Notes: generated from the letters alone by a model not told the origin. Shown: positions 1 to 8,736, numbered from the stretch's first letter. The stretch: DNA of 64,000 nucleotides from Pseudomonas sp. GD04019 (GCF_029837695.1 NZ_JAOEEA010000001.1:434001-498000), one strand, 5' to 3'. Made by a program: numbers and translations.

Positions 1-2
1 GT

Positions 3-446
3 CGCGCGCTGGGCATCGACCGGGTGCATGCCCAGGTACTGCCGGCCGACAAGGCCGCCCATGTCGCCGGGCTGAAAAACAGCGGCGCTGTAGTGGCCAT
101 GGTCGGTGACGGCATCAACGACGCCCCGGCCCTGGCCGCCGCCGACGTCGGTATCGCCATGGGTGGCGGCACCGACGTGGCCATGCACGCCGCCGGCATC
201 ACCTTGATGCGCGGCGACCCGCGCCTGGTACCGGCGGCGTTGGAAATCAGCCGACGCACCTGGAACAAGATCCAGCAGAACCTGTTCTGGGCCTTCGTCT
301 ACAACCTGGTGGGCATCCCGCTGGCCGCCTTCGGCCTGCTCAACCCGATGCTGGCCGGCGCCGCCATGGCCCTGTCCAGCGTCAGCGTGGTGAGCAACGC
401 CTTGCTACTCAATACCTGGAAGCCCGAACTGGAGAAACGCCCATGA
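3..446 (+). CDS. copA: Copper-exporting P1B-type ATPase, C-terminal part (truncated by window edge)
   Basis: This is the 3' end of a gene that begins before the window; the reading frame enters at base 3. The protein would pump Cu(I) out of the cytoplasm across the inner membrane using ATP. Visible are the P-type ATPase hinge motif GDGINDAP, followed by the last two membrane helices. The first of these carries a Tyr-Asn pair (FVYNLVG) and the second a Met-xx-Ser-Ser motif (MALSS), the residues that bind Cu(I) in CopA-class pumps. The stop overlaps the start of cueR by 4 bases (ATGA), so pump and copper sensor are translationally coupled. The phosphorylation and N-terminal metal-binding domains lie outside the window. 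Assignment to the Cu(I) class is confident; which paralogue (CueA-like or another) cannot be told. Confidence 0.93.
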   Translation, partial: RALGIDRVHAQVLPADKAAHVAGLKNSGAVVAMVGDGINDAPALAAADVGIAMGGGTDVAMHAAGITLMRGDPRLVPAALEISRRTWNKIQQNLFWAFVYNLVGIPLAAFGLLNPMLAGAAMALSSVSVVSNALLLNTWKPELEKRP

Positions 447-844
447 ATATCGGCCAGGCAGCCAAACAGAGCGGGCTCAGCGCCAAGATGATCCGCTACT
501 ACGAGTCCATAGGCCTACTCAAGCCGGCTGGACGCTCGGACAGCGGCTATCGCCTGTACGGATCACAGGATCTGCACGTGCTGGCCTTCATCAAGCGCTC
601 CCGCGACCTGGGCTTCTCGCTGGAAGAAGTCGGCAAGCTACTGACCCTGTGGCAGGACCGCGATCGCGCCAGCGCCGACGTCAAGGCCCTGGCTTTGGCC
701 CATGTCGAGGAGCTGAACCGCAAGATCGCCGAACTCACCGCCCTGCGCGACACGCTCAGCGAGCTGGTGCAGCACTGTCAGGGCGATCATCGGCCGGACT
801 GCCCGATTCTTAAGGACCTGGAGTCCGGCTGCTGCGGAGGCTGA
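443..844 (+). CDS. cueR: Cu(I)-responsive MerR-family transcriptional regulator CueR
   Basis: This 133-residue MerR-family activator senses cytoplasmic Cu(I) and remodels promoters with long spacers, typically those of the copper ATPase gene. The N-terminus ([21 protein letters not shown]) is the MerR winged-helix DNA-binding region and is followed by a long dimerisation helix. The C-terminal loop has two cysteines seven residues apart (CQGDHRPDC), matching the C112/C120 pair that coordinates Cu(I) in CueR. A further Cys pair sits near the end (CCGG), as in other proteobacterial CueR proteins. The gene starts inside the copA stop codon. Neither a 79-bp Tn21-MerR spacing of three cysteines nor a CadR/ZntR His-rich tail is present, which favours copper. 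Confidence 0.93.
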   Translation: MNIGQAAKQSGLSAKMIRYYESIGLLKPAGRSDSGYRLYGSQDLHVLAFIKRSRDLGFSLEEVGKLLTLWQDRDRASADVKALALAHVEELNRKIAELTALRDTLSELVQHCQGDHRPDCPILKDLESGCCGG

Positions 845-888
845 GCCGCCCCGCTTAATCCTTTTTGGCAGGCAAGTGCATTCGCGCA

Positions 889-909
889 TCTATATCAAAT
901 GATAAAAGC
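889..909 (+). promoter_or_regulatory. Possible weak Fur box upstream of the siderophore receptor
   Basis: An AT-rich island in this GC-rich genome lies about 185 bases before the receptor gene and contains AATGATAA, the core of the 19-bp Fur consensus. The second half of the palindrome is poorly conserved (about 10 of 19 positions match). Iron repression of the downstream TonB receptor is expected from its family, so the site is plausible but weak. Confidence 0.3.
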
Positions 910-1090
910 AAGCTAGTGATATAGATTCCTATTTACTACCAAATGCGACTTCTTTACACTCGCGCCGCCGAACCCGCACCAGATATCGATTGATGGCCCT
1001 CAAGGACGAGCAGGGGTATCGGCTTGCCTGCAGAAACTGCAGCGCGCACTAAAAAAAGCATCTGCCAGAACTCGTCTACAGGACCATCCC

Positions 1091-3274
1091 ATGCATCGTC
1101 ATCACGTGTCGCCGCTGGCTGCCGCCATCGCCGTCGCCCTGAGCTTCGCCAGCGCAGCCCAGGCCGAAACCACCGCTACCGAGCAACAGAAAGAAGCTGT
1201 GCAGCTGGAAGCGACCCAGATCGAAGGCCAGGGTCTGGCAGGTCAAGCCACCACCGAGGGCACCAAATCCTATACCACTGGCGCCATGGCCACTGGCACC
1301 AAGCTGCCGCTGTCCATCCGCGAGACCCCGCAGTCGGTCAGCGTGATCACTCGCCAGCGTATCGAAGACCAAGGCATGGAAGACCTCAATGATGTGGTCA
1401 AGTACACCCCCGGCCTTACCGTTAACCAATACGGCCCGGCACGCCAGAGCTACAAGGCTCGCGGCTTCGAAGTCGACAACATCATGTACGACGGCATGCC
1501 GACCAGCATCTCCACCTATACCCAGGACGTGATTTCCGCCGCCGACCTGGCCATATACGACCGCGTCGAGATCGTCCGCGGCGCCACCGGCCTGATGCAG
1601 GGCGCCGGCAACCCGTCCGCCGCCATCAACCTGGTACGCAAGCGCCCCACCGCCACTCCGCAGGCCAGCATCAGCGGCAGCGCCGGCTCCTGGGACACCT
1701 ACCGTACCGAAGTGGATGTGTCCGGCCCGCTGAACAGTGAAGGCACCATCCGTGGTCGCGCCGTCACCGCCTACCAGACCAACGACAGCTTCCAGGATTA
1801 CGTCAGCGGCGAGCGCGGCCTGCTCTACGCCATCGGCGAGATGGACCTGACCGACGCCACCACCCTGACGATCGGCGCCTCGTACCAGAACGACAACAGA
1901 AACGACAACTGGGTCGGCCTGCCAAGCAAGCCGGGCGGCGAAGACTTCGGCTTCGACCGTGACACCTACTACGGTGCTGACTGGTCCTACTGGGATACAA
2001 AGACCACCCAGCTGTTCAGCGACATCGAGCACCGTTTCGACAACGGCTGGAAGATGAAGCTGGCAATGAACAAGATGTGGGGTCGCATCCACATGCTGGG
2101 TATGTACAACAGCTGCTACTACACCGCCTGCGACACTATCGATCAGGGCGGCGGCCAGTACGTCTACACCGACGACCATAGCAGCTACGACGCCGTCGCA
2201 TCCGGCCCCTTCCAGCTGCTCGGCCGTGAGCACGAGCTGGTCGTCGGTACCAGCTACCGCGAAGAAGCCTTCGACGGCCACGGCGGCTGGGGCGACATCA
2301 TGTACTCCGATGGCAGCGGTCCGGCCGTTGGCTTCGACCCGGATGACTGGGATCCGAGTAACACCGACAAGCCGAGCTACAACATGCGCCTCTGGGGCAT
2401 GAAGACCGACGAAACCCAGACCGGCACCTATGTGACCAGCCGCTTCAACGTGGCCGACCCGCTCAAGGTGATCGTTGGCGCCCGTCTCGACTGGCACGAG
2501 TTCGAGACCGAGACCGACAGCTACAAGGTCACTCGTAACCTCACCCGTTACGCCGGTGCGATCTACGACCTGAACGACACCTACTCGGTCTACGCCAGCT
2601 ACACCGACATCTTCAAGCCGCAGCAGGCCATCGATGCTTCCGGCAGCGTTCTCAAGCCAATCGAAGGCGAGAACTACGAGATCGGTCTGAAAGGCGAGTA
2701 CCTGGACGGTGCAGTGAACGCCACCGTGGCGCTGTTCCAGGTCGACCAACTGAACCGCGCCGTGGAAGACACCAGCGGCCCGACCCCCTGCCCGAGCAAC
2801 CCGATCTCGCCTTACTGCCAGCGCGCATCCGGCAAGGTGCGTAGCCAGGGTCTCGATTTTGAAGTCAGCGGTGCTCTGACCGAGAACTGGAACGCCAGCG
2901 CGTCCTACACCTACGTCGAAGCCAAGTACAAGCAGGATGCCAACGAGGACAACGAAGGCGAGTACTTCGACCCGACCATCCCACGTCACCTGTACAAGCT
3001 GGCCACCGTCTACAACCTGCCGGGCCAGTTGAACCAGTGGCGCGTCGGTGGCGACGTCATCAGCCAGAGCTCGACCGAGAGCCCGGAAGGCTACCAGCAG
3101 GAGGACTACTCCCTGGTCGGCCTGATGGTTGGCTACAAGGTGAACGAGAACATCGACACCCGCATCAACATCAACAACCTGTTCGACAAGCACTATTACA
3201 GTGGTATCGACTTCGGCAACCTGAACTACGGCGCTCCGCGTAACGCCATGTTCAGCGTGAAGTGGACCCTGTAA
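1091..3274 (+). CDS. TonB-dependent siderophore receptor (FhuE/FpvA superfamily, no signalling domain)
   Basis: This 727-residue outer-membrane receptor would take up a ferric siderophore using energy from TonB-ExbB-ExbD. A signal peptide ends at about residue 25 (AQA|ETT). The plug follows almost directly at about residues 60-170 (ETPQSVSVIT, then RVEIVRGATG, then AINLVRKRP), then a 22-strand-type barrel. The N-terminal STN signalling domain of FpvA/FoxA-type transducers is absent, so the protein should import without signalling to a sigma/anti-sigma pair; none is encoded next door. The segment around GVGNP/NLVRKRP resembles hydroxamate receptors such as FhuE, but I cannot name the ligand. 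The start is supported by AGGA 7 bases upstream. An odd loop at about residues 345-355 carries two cysteines (SCYYTAC). Confidence 0.88.
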   Translation: MHRHHVSPLAAAIAVALSFASAAQAETTATEQQKEAVQLEATQIEGQGLAGQATTEGTKSYTTGAMATGTKLPLSIRETPQSVSVITRQRIEDQGMEDLNDVVKYTPGLTVNQYGPARQSYKARGFEVDNIMYDGMPTSISTYTQDVISAADLAIYDRVEIVRGATGLMQGAGNPSAAINLVRKRPTATPQASISGSAGSWDTYRTEVDVSGPLNSEGTIRGRAVTAYQTNDSFQDYVSGERGLLYAIGEMDLTDATTLTIGASYQNDNRNDNWVGLPSKPGGEDFGFDRDTYYGADWSYWDTKTTQLFSDIEHRFDNGWKMKLAMNKMWGRIHMLGMYNSCYYTACDTIDQGGGQYVYTDDHSSYDAVASGPFQLLGREHELVVGTSYREEAFDGHGGWGDIMYSDGSGPAVGFDPDDWDPSNTDKPSYNMRLWGMKTDETQTGTYVTSRFNVADPLKVIVGARLDWHEFETETDSYKVTRNLTRYAGAIYDLNDTYSVYASYTDIFKPQQAIDASGSVLKPIEGENYEIGLKGEYLDGAVNATVALFQVDQLNRAVEDTSGPTPCPSNPISPYCQRASGKVRSQGLDFEVSGALTENWNASASYTYVEAKYKQDANEDNEGEYFDPTIPRHLYKLATVYNLPGQLNQWRVGGDVISQSSTESPEGYQQEDYSLVGLMVGYKVNENIDTRININNLFDKHYYSGIDFGNLNYGAPRNAMFSVKWTL

Positions 3275-3291
3275 GCGAAACAGCCCCCACT

Positions 3292-3350
3292 GAGCCGGTT
3301 CACCGGCTCGGACGGAGCCAATAAAAAAGGGAGCCTAGGCTCCCTTTTTT
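3292..3350. terminator. Tandem hairpins, bidirectional intrinsic terminator
   Basis: Two consecutive hairpins separate the convergent receptor and ferritin genes. The first (3292-3309) has 8-base arms (GAGCCGGT/ACCGGCTC). The second (3323-3350) is a perfect 28-bp palindrome with A6 on one side and T6 on the other around GGGAGC/GCTCCC, so it can terminate transcription from both strands. Confidence 0.9.
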
Positions 3351-3363
3351 CATGCTTGAAGCT

Positions 3364-3828
3364 TCAGGCTTGCGATTGCAGATAGTTCTGCAGGCCCACA
3401 CGACCGATCAGGCCGAGCTGCTGCTCGAGCCAGTAGGCGTGGTCTTCCTCGGTGTCGTTGAGCTGCAGCACCAGGATGTCGCGGCTCATGTAGTCGCCGT
3501 GCTTCTCGCACAGTTCGATGCCCTTGGCCAGGGCCTCGCGCACTTCGTACTCCAGGGCCAGATCGCTCTTCAGCATGTCCGGCACGGTGGCACCGGGGTG
3601 GATCGCCTTGGGCGTCATGTCCGGTGTGGCTTCGAGGAAGAGGATGCGCTGCAGCAGGGCGTCGGCGTGCTGGGTCTCCTCCTCCATCTCGTGGTTAATC
3701 CGCTCATAGAGCTTCTCGAAGCCCCAGTCCTGGTACATCCGCGAATGCAGGAAATACTGGTCGCGCGCAGCCAGCTCGCCACGCAGCAGATCCTTCAGAT
3801 AATCGACGACTTCGGTCGCGCCTTGCAT
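3364..3828 (-). CDS. bfr: Ferritin of the BfrA/FtnA type (bacterioferritin family, haem ligand missing)
   Basis: This 154-residue four-helix iron-storage protein should form a 24-mer cage that oxidises Fe(II) and stores it as ferrihydrite in the cytoplasm. The di-iron ferroxidase ligands are present: E18, E51, H54, E93, E126 and H129 (E94/E127/H130 in E. coli Bfr numbering). Position 52, the haem-binding methionine of true bacterioferritin, is threonine here ([11 protein letters not shown]), although Met48 lies one helical turn away. That pattern matches the P. aeruginosa protein first called BfrA and later shown to be a haem-free ferritin, FtnA. The start is set by [11 protein letters not shown] with AAGGAAA upstream; a longer reading adds 20 unconserved residues. 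Automatic pipelines would name it bacterioferritin. Confidence 0.9.
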   Translation of the reverse strand: MQGATEVVDYLKDLLRGELAARDQYFLHSRMYQDWGFEKLYERINHEMEEETQHADALLQRILFLEATPDMTPKAIHPGATVPDMLKSDLALEYEVREALAKGIELCEKHGDYMSRDILVLQLNDTEEDHAYWLEQQLGLIGRVGLQNYLQSQA

Positions 3829-4023
3829 GACTCGTTTCCTTGCTAAAAAAGATCGCTTAGGTAGGCAGCTTCGACCCTGCGCGCACAATGGTCAAGCAAC
3901 AAAATGTCGCTCTCGGCGGAGCGATTCGCATTAGCGCAAAGCCGCATGGCTATTGGGCTGCAGTGAATTCAAGCGCTAACGAAAATCACTGTGGATAAGG
4001 CCTTGCACGAGCTTCTCCGGTGT

Positions 4024-4057
4024 CAGGATTGCGCCCCCGGAGCGGGACACAATCCTG
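4024..4057. terminator. Possible hairpin downstream of the SDR gene
   Basis: Eight-base arms CAGGATTG/CAATCCTG enclose an 18-base GC-rich loop just past the stop of the minus-strand SDR gene. There is no clear T-run, so it may be a weak or factor-assisted terminator. Confidence 0.35.
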
Positions 4058-4068
4058 CCTGCAAAGCG

Positions 4069-4824
4069 TCAGACGAACATGCCGCCAGACACCTCCACGC
4101 GCTGCGCATTGATCCAGCCGGCCTCCTCCGACAGCAGCATGCCGATGGCATTGCCGATATCGTCCGGCAGGCCGACCCGGCCCAGCGCGGTCTGCCCGGC
4201 GATGACGGCGTTGAGCTCGCGGTTGTCACGCACCACGCCCCCGCCGAAGTCGGTCTCGATGGCACCGGGGGCAATGGTGTTGGCGCGAATGCCGCGACCG
4301 CCCAGTTCCTTGGCCAGGTAGCGGGTCAGCACTTCGATGCCACCCTTCATGGCCGCGTAGGCGGCGTAACCCGGCAGGGAGAAACGCGCCAGCCCGGTAG
4401 AGACGTTGAGGATGCGCCCACCGTCGGCCAGCAGCGGCAGCAACCGCTGGGTAAGGAAGAAGGTGCCCTTGAGGTGGATGTTCATCAACTGATCGAACTG
4501 CTCCTCGCTGGTCTCGGCGAAGGGCGCATGGATGCCGATGCCGGCGTTGTTCACCAGTGCATCGAAACTGTCGCGCTGCCAGGTCAGGCTGAGCGCCAGG
4601 CGTACCCGCTCGGCGAAGTCGGCAAAGCTGGCGCTGCGGCCCACGTCCAGCTGCAGGGCCACGGCCTGGCGCCCCAGGGCGCGAATCTCGGCCACCACGG
4701 CATCGGCTTCGCTCTGGTTGCTGTGGTAGGTAAGGATCAGGTCATGACCATGGCGCGCCAGGTGCAGGGCGGCGTTCTTGCCCAGGCCGCGGCTGGCGCC
4801 GGTGATGAGAGTGATCTTGCTCAT
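4069..4824 (-). CDS. Short-chain dehydrogenase/reductase (SDR) family oxidoreductase
   Basis: This 251-residue classical SDR has a Rossmann fold. The cofactor motif TGASRGLG is at residues 8-15, the structural motif NNAG at about residue 93, a catalytic Ser in the NVSTG segment, and the YAAMK catalytic Tyr/Lys pair at about 160-164 (AYAAMKGG). It ends in GGMFV, as many 3-ketoacyl reductase-like SDRs do. The substrate cannot be predicted. It is transcribed divergently from a LysR-type regulator, which usually controls such a neighbour. The start chosen is MSKITLITG; a longer reading adds 25 residues that do not belong to the fold. Confidence 0.9.
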   Translation of the reverse strand: MSKITLITGASRGLGKNAALHLARHGHDLILTYHSNQSEADAVVAEIRALGRQAVALQLDVGRSASFADFAERVRLALSLTWQRDSFDALVNNAGIGIHAPFAETSEEQFDQLMNIHLKGTFFLTQRLLPLLADGGRILNVSTGLARFSLPGYAAYAAMKGGIEVLTRYLAKELGGRGIRANTIAPGAIETDFGGGVVRDNRELNAVIAGQTALGRVGLPDDIGNAIGMLLSEEAGWINAQRVEVSGGMFV

Positions 4825-4940
4825 GTTGTGTACCTCGTCGAAGTGAGTGACGGACGAGACACAGACTATTGATCGACGATAAACGGATAAATCAGCCACC
4901 TATGGTTAGACTGTCCACAAATCGATAACAGTGAACCGCC

Positions 4941-5864
4941 ATGGATCGACTCAACGCCATGCTCGCCTTCGTGCGGGTCGCCGAACTGGCCAGCTTCACC
5001 CGCGCCGCCGAGAGCCTCGGCCAGCCCAAGGCCAGCATCTCGCTGCAGGTGCAGCAGCTGGAGAACCAGCTCGGCGCTCGCCTGCTGCACCGCACGACGA
5101 GGCGCGTGCAGCTGACCCAGGACGGCCAGGCCTGCTACGAACGCTGCAAGGACCTACTGGCCGACGCCGACGAGATCGCCTCGATGTTCCAGCTAGACGC
5201 CGGCCAGCTGCGCGGTCGCCTGCGGGTGGACATGGGCCAGGCCCTGGCTCGCGATCTGGTGCTGCCGCACCTGCCGGCCTTTCTCGCCGAGCACCCGCAC
5301 CTGGAGCTGGAACTGAGCTGCACCGACCACAAGGTCGACCTGATCCGCGAAGGCTTCGACTGCGTGGTGCGCATCGGCAGCCTGGTGGACGCCGCGCTGA
5401 TCGCCCGCCCGCTGGGCCTGATGGAGCAGATTAACTGCGCCAGCCCGGACTACCTTGAGCGCTTCGGCATGCCGCGCAGCCTCGCCGATCTGGCCGCGCA
5501 TCGGCTGGTGCACTACGTACCGACGCTGGGCATGAAGCCGATCGGCTGGGAGTTCGTCGAAGAGGGCGCGCCGCGCTGCATGGAGATGCCCGGCGCGCTG
5601 ACGGTGAACAGCACCGACGCCTACACCCAGGCCTGCCTGGCCGGGCTCGGCATCATCCAGGTGCCGCTGGCCGGCATTCGCGGGCACCTGGCCAGCGGCC
5701 GGCTGGTGGAGATACTTCCCGAGTATCGTGCCGCGCCCATGCCGGTGTCGCTGCTGTACCCGCACCGGCGCAACCTGTCGAAGCGCGTGCAGGTGTTCAT
5801 GGACTGGCTCAGCCGGCTGGTGCGGGACTACCTCGACGGAACCAGCCTGCCGGCAGCAAATTGA
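4941..5864 (+). CDS. LysR-family transcriptional regulator
   Basis: This 307-residue LTTR has an N-terminal winged helix-turn-helix at about residues 1-60 (MDRLNAMLAFVRVAELASFTRAAESL) and a LysR substrate-binding effector domain from about residue 90 to 295. It is of the AaeR/DsdC-like group that often regulates a divergent oxidoreductase. The 116-base gap to the SDR start should hold the shared operator, but I could not point to a clean T-N11-A palindrome there. The 3' end overlaps the convergent EamA gene by 56 bases. Confidence 0.9.
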   Translation: MDRLNAMLAFVRVAELASFTRAAESLGQPKASISLQVQQLENQLGARLLHRTTRRVQLTQDGQACYERCKDLLADADEIASMFQLDAGQLRGRLRVDMGQALARDLVLPHLPAFLAEHPHLELELSCTDHKVDLIREGFDCVVRIGSLVDAALIARPLGLMEQINCASPDYLERFGMPRSLADLAAHRLVHYVPTLGMKPIGWEFVEEGAPRCMEMPGALTVNSTDAYTQACLAGLGIIQVPLAGIRGHLASGRLVEILPEYRAAPMPVSLLYPHRRNLSKRVQVFMDWLSRLVRDYLDGTSLPAAN

Positions 5865-6696
5865 TCGCCAGGCCACCGAACACCAGGGCACAGGCCAGCC
5901 AGCCGAGCGGAGTGAGCGCCTCGCCCAGCAGCAGCCAGCCGGCCAGCAGTCCCGACACCGGTACCGCCAGGGCGAACGGCGTGACCTGGCTCGCCGGGTA
6001 GCGGCGCAGCAGGAAACTCCAGATGGCGAAGCCCACCGTGGTGGCCAGGAAGGCGATGTACAGCAGCGCGCCGACGCCGCGCCAGCTCAGTTCGCCCAGC
6101 GCCGCGCCCATCGCTTGCGGCCCCTCGAACAGGTAGGACAGCCCCAGCAGCGGCAGCACCGGCACCAGGCTGACCCAGCAGATCAGGCGCAGCATGTCGC
6201 TGGCGCCCGAGCGCTTGGTGGCGATATTGGAGAAGGCCCAGGCCAGTGCCGCCACGACCACCAGCACGAAGCCCAGCAGGCTGTCGCCCAGGGGCCGCTG
6301 CAGGCCGATCAGCACCAGACCGCCGACTGCCAGAACCAACCCGGCCAAGGCGCGAATGCTGGGCCGCTCACCTAGTACCAGCGCGGCGATCAGCACGGTG
6401 AAGAACACCTGGCTCTGCAGCACCAGCGACGACAGGCCCGCCGGCATGCCCAGATGCATGCCGACGAACAGCAGGCCGAACTTGATCACCCCGAGCAGCA
6501 CGCCGATCTGCACGATGCGCCACCAGGGCGCCGGCAGCGGCCCGCGCAGGAACAGCAGCGGCAGCGCCGCCAGGGCGAAGCGCAGGGCGCAGAACAGCAG
6601 CGGCGGGAAGTCCTGCAGACCGATCTTGATGACGACGAAGTTGACACCCCAGATCAGGGTGACCAGCAGGGCCAGGAGGATGTGCGGCAGCGGCAT
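5809..6696 (-). CDS. EamA/DMT-family transporter (drug/metabolite exporter)
   Basis: This 295-residue inner-membrane protein has ten predicted helices arranged as two EamA repeats, residues about 5-135 and 145-285. The first helix contains the WGVNFVVIK signature of the family, and the repeat junction has the usual ALxLGERP segment. Relatives export amino acids such as cysteine/O-acetylserine or other small metabolites; the substrate is unknown here. It is convergent with, and slightly overlaps, the LysR gene and stands alone as a transcription unit. Confidence 0.9.
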   Translation of the reverse strand: MPLPHILLALLVTLIWGVNFVVIKIGLQDFPPLLFCALRFALAALPLLFLRGPLPAPWWRIVQIGVLLGVIKFGLLFVGMHLGMPAGLSSLVLQSQVFFTVLIAALVLGERPSIRALAGLVLAVGGLVLIGLQRPLGDSLLGFVLVVVAALAWAFSNIATKRSGASDMLRLICWVSLVPVLPLLGLSYLFEGPQAMGAALGELSWRGVGALLYIAFLATTVGFAIWSFLLRRYPASQVTPFALAVPVSGLLAGWLLLGEALTPLGWLACALVFGGLAINLLPAGWFRRGSPAPAG

Positions 6697-6791
6697 GAGC
6701 GAGGCTCCGGAATGTCAGCCGCCACCCTACCAGCGCCGCACCGCACCCGCCCGATACAGTTCCCCGCTTTCGCGACCAGACAGGTCGCTGG

Positions 6792-7679
6792 TCACTGCAT
6801 CCAGGGCGGTGGTGGCGGCTCGTCGCGCGGCGCGTCCTCGGCGTTGCGGGCGGCCTCGCGGCGCGCCTGCTCGGCCATGGCGGCCTTGATCTCGCGCATC
6901 ACCGCATCCACGTCCGCTTCTTCCTCCGGCTCGACGAACTGGCCGGTTAACTGGCTCTCCGGGGTCAGCTTGCCGTCCTCGTAGAGCGCCCACATTTCCT
7001 TGGCGTAGCGGGTATCGAGCAGTTCCGGAGCGAACTGACCGAAGTACTCGGCCATGTTGCGCACGTCGCGCTCGAGCATGCTGAAAGCATGGTTGTTGGC
7101 CGCTGCATCCACCGCCTGAGGCAGGTCGATGATCACCGGACCGAGCGGATCGAGCAGCACGTTGAATTCCGAGAGGTCACCGTGGACCAGGCCGGCGCAG
7201 AGCATTTTGACGATCTCGCCGATCATGAAGGCGTGGAACTCGCGGGCGTCCTCGGGCAGCAGGTCGACGTCGTTCAGGCGCGGCGCGGCATCGCCGTAGC
7301 CGTCGTCGACCATCTCCATCAGCAGCACGCCGTCCTGGTAGTCGTAGGGCTTGGGCACCCGCACGCCGGCATTGGCCAGGCGGAACAGCGCGGACACCTC
7401 GGCGTTCTGCCAGGCCTCTTCCTGCTCCTTGCGCCCGTACTTGCTGCCCTTGGCCATGGCCCGGGCATCGCGGCTGTTGCGCGTCTTGCGTCCCTCCTGG
7501 TACTCGGCGGCCTGGCGGAAACCGCGCTTGTTGGCCTCCTTGTAGACCTTGGCGCAGCGCAGCTCGCCAGCACAACGCACGACATAGACCGAGGCTTCCT
7601 TACCGCTCATCAGCGGGCGCACCACCTCGTCGATCAGACCATCTTCGAGCAAGGGCTCCAGGCGTTTCGGGGTTTTCAT
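6792..7679 (-). CDS. RIO1-like atypical serine protein kinase
   Basis: This 295-residue protein belongs to the Pseudomonas family of RIO1-like kinases. Visible are the glycine-poor nucleotide loop (LMSGKEASVYVV, residues about 20-31) with the ATP-binding lysine in CAKVYKE, the catalytic loop HGDLSEFN at about 180-187, and the metal-binding IIDLPQ, which replaces the usual DFG. The C-terminus is acidic and then Arg/Pro-rich (EPPPPPWMQ) and looks disordered. RIO kinases act in ribosome maturation in archaea and eukaryotes; in pseudomonads the target is not established as far as I know. The start is MKTPKRLEPLLEDG with GGAGG upstream; 16 further in-frame residues are not conserved in the relatives I recall. 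Confidence 0.9.
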   Translation of the reverse strand: MKTPKRLEPLLEDGLIDEVVRPLMSGKEASVYVVRCAGELRCAKVYKEANKRGFRQAAEYQEGRKTRNSRDARAMAKGSKYGRKEQEEAWQNAEVSALFRLANAGVRVPKPYDYQDGVLLMEMVDDGYGDAAPRLNDVDLLPEDAREFHAFMIGEIVKMLCAGLVHGDLSEFNVLLDPLGPVIIDLPQAVDAAANNHAFSMLERDVRNMAEYFGQFAPELLDTRYAKEMWALYEDGKLTPESQLTGQFVEPEEEADVDAVMREIKAAMAEQARREAARNAEDAPRDEPPPPPWMQ

Positions 7680-7745
7680 CGAACTGATCGGGCCTCCACG
7701 GGAAACAATCCCGCCCTTATACGGCAATCCGCCGTCGCCGCCCAG

Positions 7746-8636
7746 TTAGTGGCCGACCGACAGGGTCCGGCGCAGCGCCTCGATGGCGTAGCGCACCTTG
7801 GCCGGCTGGGCATCGCGGCGCGGGGTGACGATATGGATGCCGACCGGCGCCGGCTGCCATTCCGGCAGCAGCACCAGCAGCGCGCCGCTGGCCAGCTCGG
7901 CGCGAATCTCCGGCTCCGGCTGCAGCGACACGCCCATGCCCGCCAGACAGAAATGCCGCACCGACAGGATGTTGTTGCAGGCCACCCGGCTCTCGATGCG
8001 CAGGCGCTGCTGGGCGCCGCCGGGGCCGTGCAGGGTGAGCTGCTGGGCGCGCTCGTGGTTCAGGCTCAGCCAGTCCAGGCCGACCAGCTGCTCCGGCCCG
8101 AGCACCGCCCCGCAGCGCGCCAGATAGGCCGGCGCCACGCACAGCAACATGCGCCAGTCGCCGAGATGGCGCGCGACAAGGCTGGAGTCCTCCTGGGCGC
8201 CGACACGGATGGCCAGGTCGATACGCTGCTCGATCAGATCGATCTGCTCGTCCTGGAAGAACAGCCGCAGGCTCAGGCCCGGATGGGCGCCGAGCAACGG
8301 CGCCAGGGCGTCGGTGATCAGCCGTCCGGAAAAACCCACCGGCGCGGCGATGCGCAGCTCGCCCACCGGTGCATCGCGCAGTTCGGCCAGGCGCTGTTCG
8401 GCCTGCTCGGCCAGCGCCACGATCTGCCGACAGCTCTGGTACAGCTGGGCGCCGGCCTCGGTCAGGGTCAGCTTGCGGGTGGTGCGGTGCAGCAGGCTGA
8501 CCTGGGTGCTCTGCTCCAACTTGCCGATCTGCTGGCTGACCGCCGACGCGCTCATGCCCAGCGCCTCGGCGGCGGCCACCATGGAGCCCTTCTCCACCAC
8601 GGTGGCGAACAGGGCCATGCGCTTTAGCTGCTCCAT
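7746..8636 (-). CDS. LysR-family transcriptional regulator
   Basis: This 296-residue LTTR has an HTH at residues about 1-60 (MEQLKRMALFATVVEKGSMVAAAEALGMS) and an effector-binding domain over about 88-290. The gene is divergent from an NAD(P)-binding oxidoreductase gene. A perfect ATTAAGC palindrome lies 2 bases before its start codon and should act as its own operator. It belongs to the CrgA/AaeR-type LTTRs (LLHRTTRKLTLTEAG). The inducer is unknown. Confidence 0.9.
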   Translation of the reverse strand: MEQLKRMALFATVVEKGSMVAAAEALGMSASAVSQQIGKLEQSTQVSLLHRTTRKLTLTEAGAQLYQSCRQIVALAEQAEQRLAELRDAPVGELRIAAPVGFSGRLITDALAPLLGAHPGLSLRLFFQDEQIDLIEQRIDLAIRVGAQEDSSLVARHLGDWRMLLCVAPAYLARCGAVLGPEQLVGLDWLSLNHERAQQLTLHGPGGAQQRLRIESRVACNNILSVRHFCLAGMGVSLQPEPEIRAELASGALLVLLPEWQPAPVGIHIVTPRRDAQPAKVRYAIEALRRTLSVGH

Positions 8637-8637
8637 T

Positions 8638-8672
8638 ATTAAGCCCTGCTTAATTATCCAAGGTATTTAAGC
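8638..8672. promoter_or_regulatory. LysR-type operator in the divergent promoter
   Basis: A perfect palindrome with 7-base arms, ATTAAGC-CCT-GCTTAAT (8638-8654), spans 17 bases with the T-N11-A geometry used by LysR proteins. A third half-site TTTAAGC follows at 8666-8672. It sits directly before the lysR start and about 70 bases before the divergent reductase gene, the usual place for autoregulation plus activation. Confidence 0.5.
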
Positions 8673-8736
8673 CGCTTTTTCTCGGATTTATCCAGCTGCG
8701 ATTATTCAACCATCGCAACCCACCGAGGACCACCCC

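Noticed and set aside
1076..3193. Very long open frame (705 codons) on the strand opposite the siderophore receptor
   Set aside because: High GC makes antisense frames long. The plus-strand protein has a full signal peptide, plug and barrel, while the antisense translation is Val/Ala/Gly-rich without any recognisable domain. The same applies to the long antisense frames over yfhM, pbpC, speA and retS.
3991..4872. Plus-strand frame over the SDR gene
   Set aside because: It is antisense to a clear SDR with cofactor and catalytic motifs and has low-complexity composition and no ribosome site.
4825..4940. LysR operator in the SDR/LysR divergent gap
   Set aside because: ATCGA/CGATAA fragments recur, but no clean T-N11-A dyad could be defined, so no site is called.
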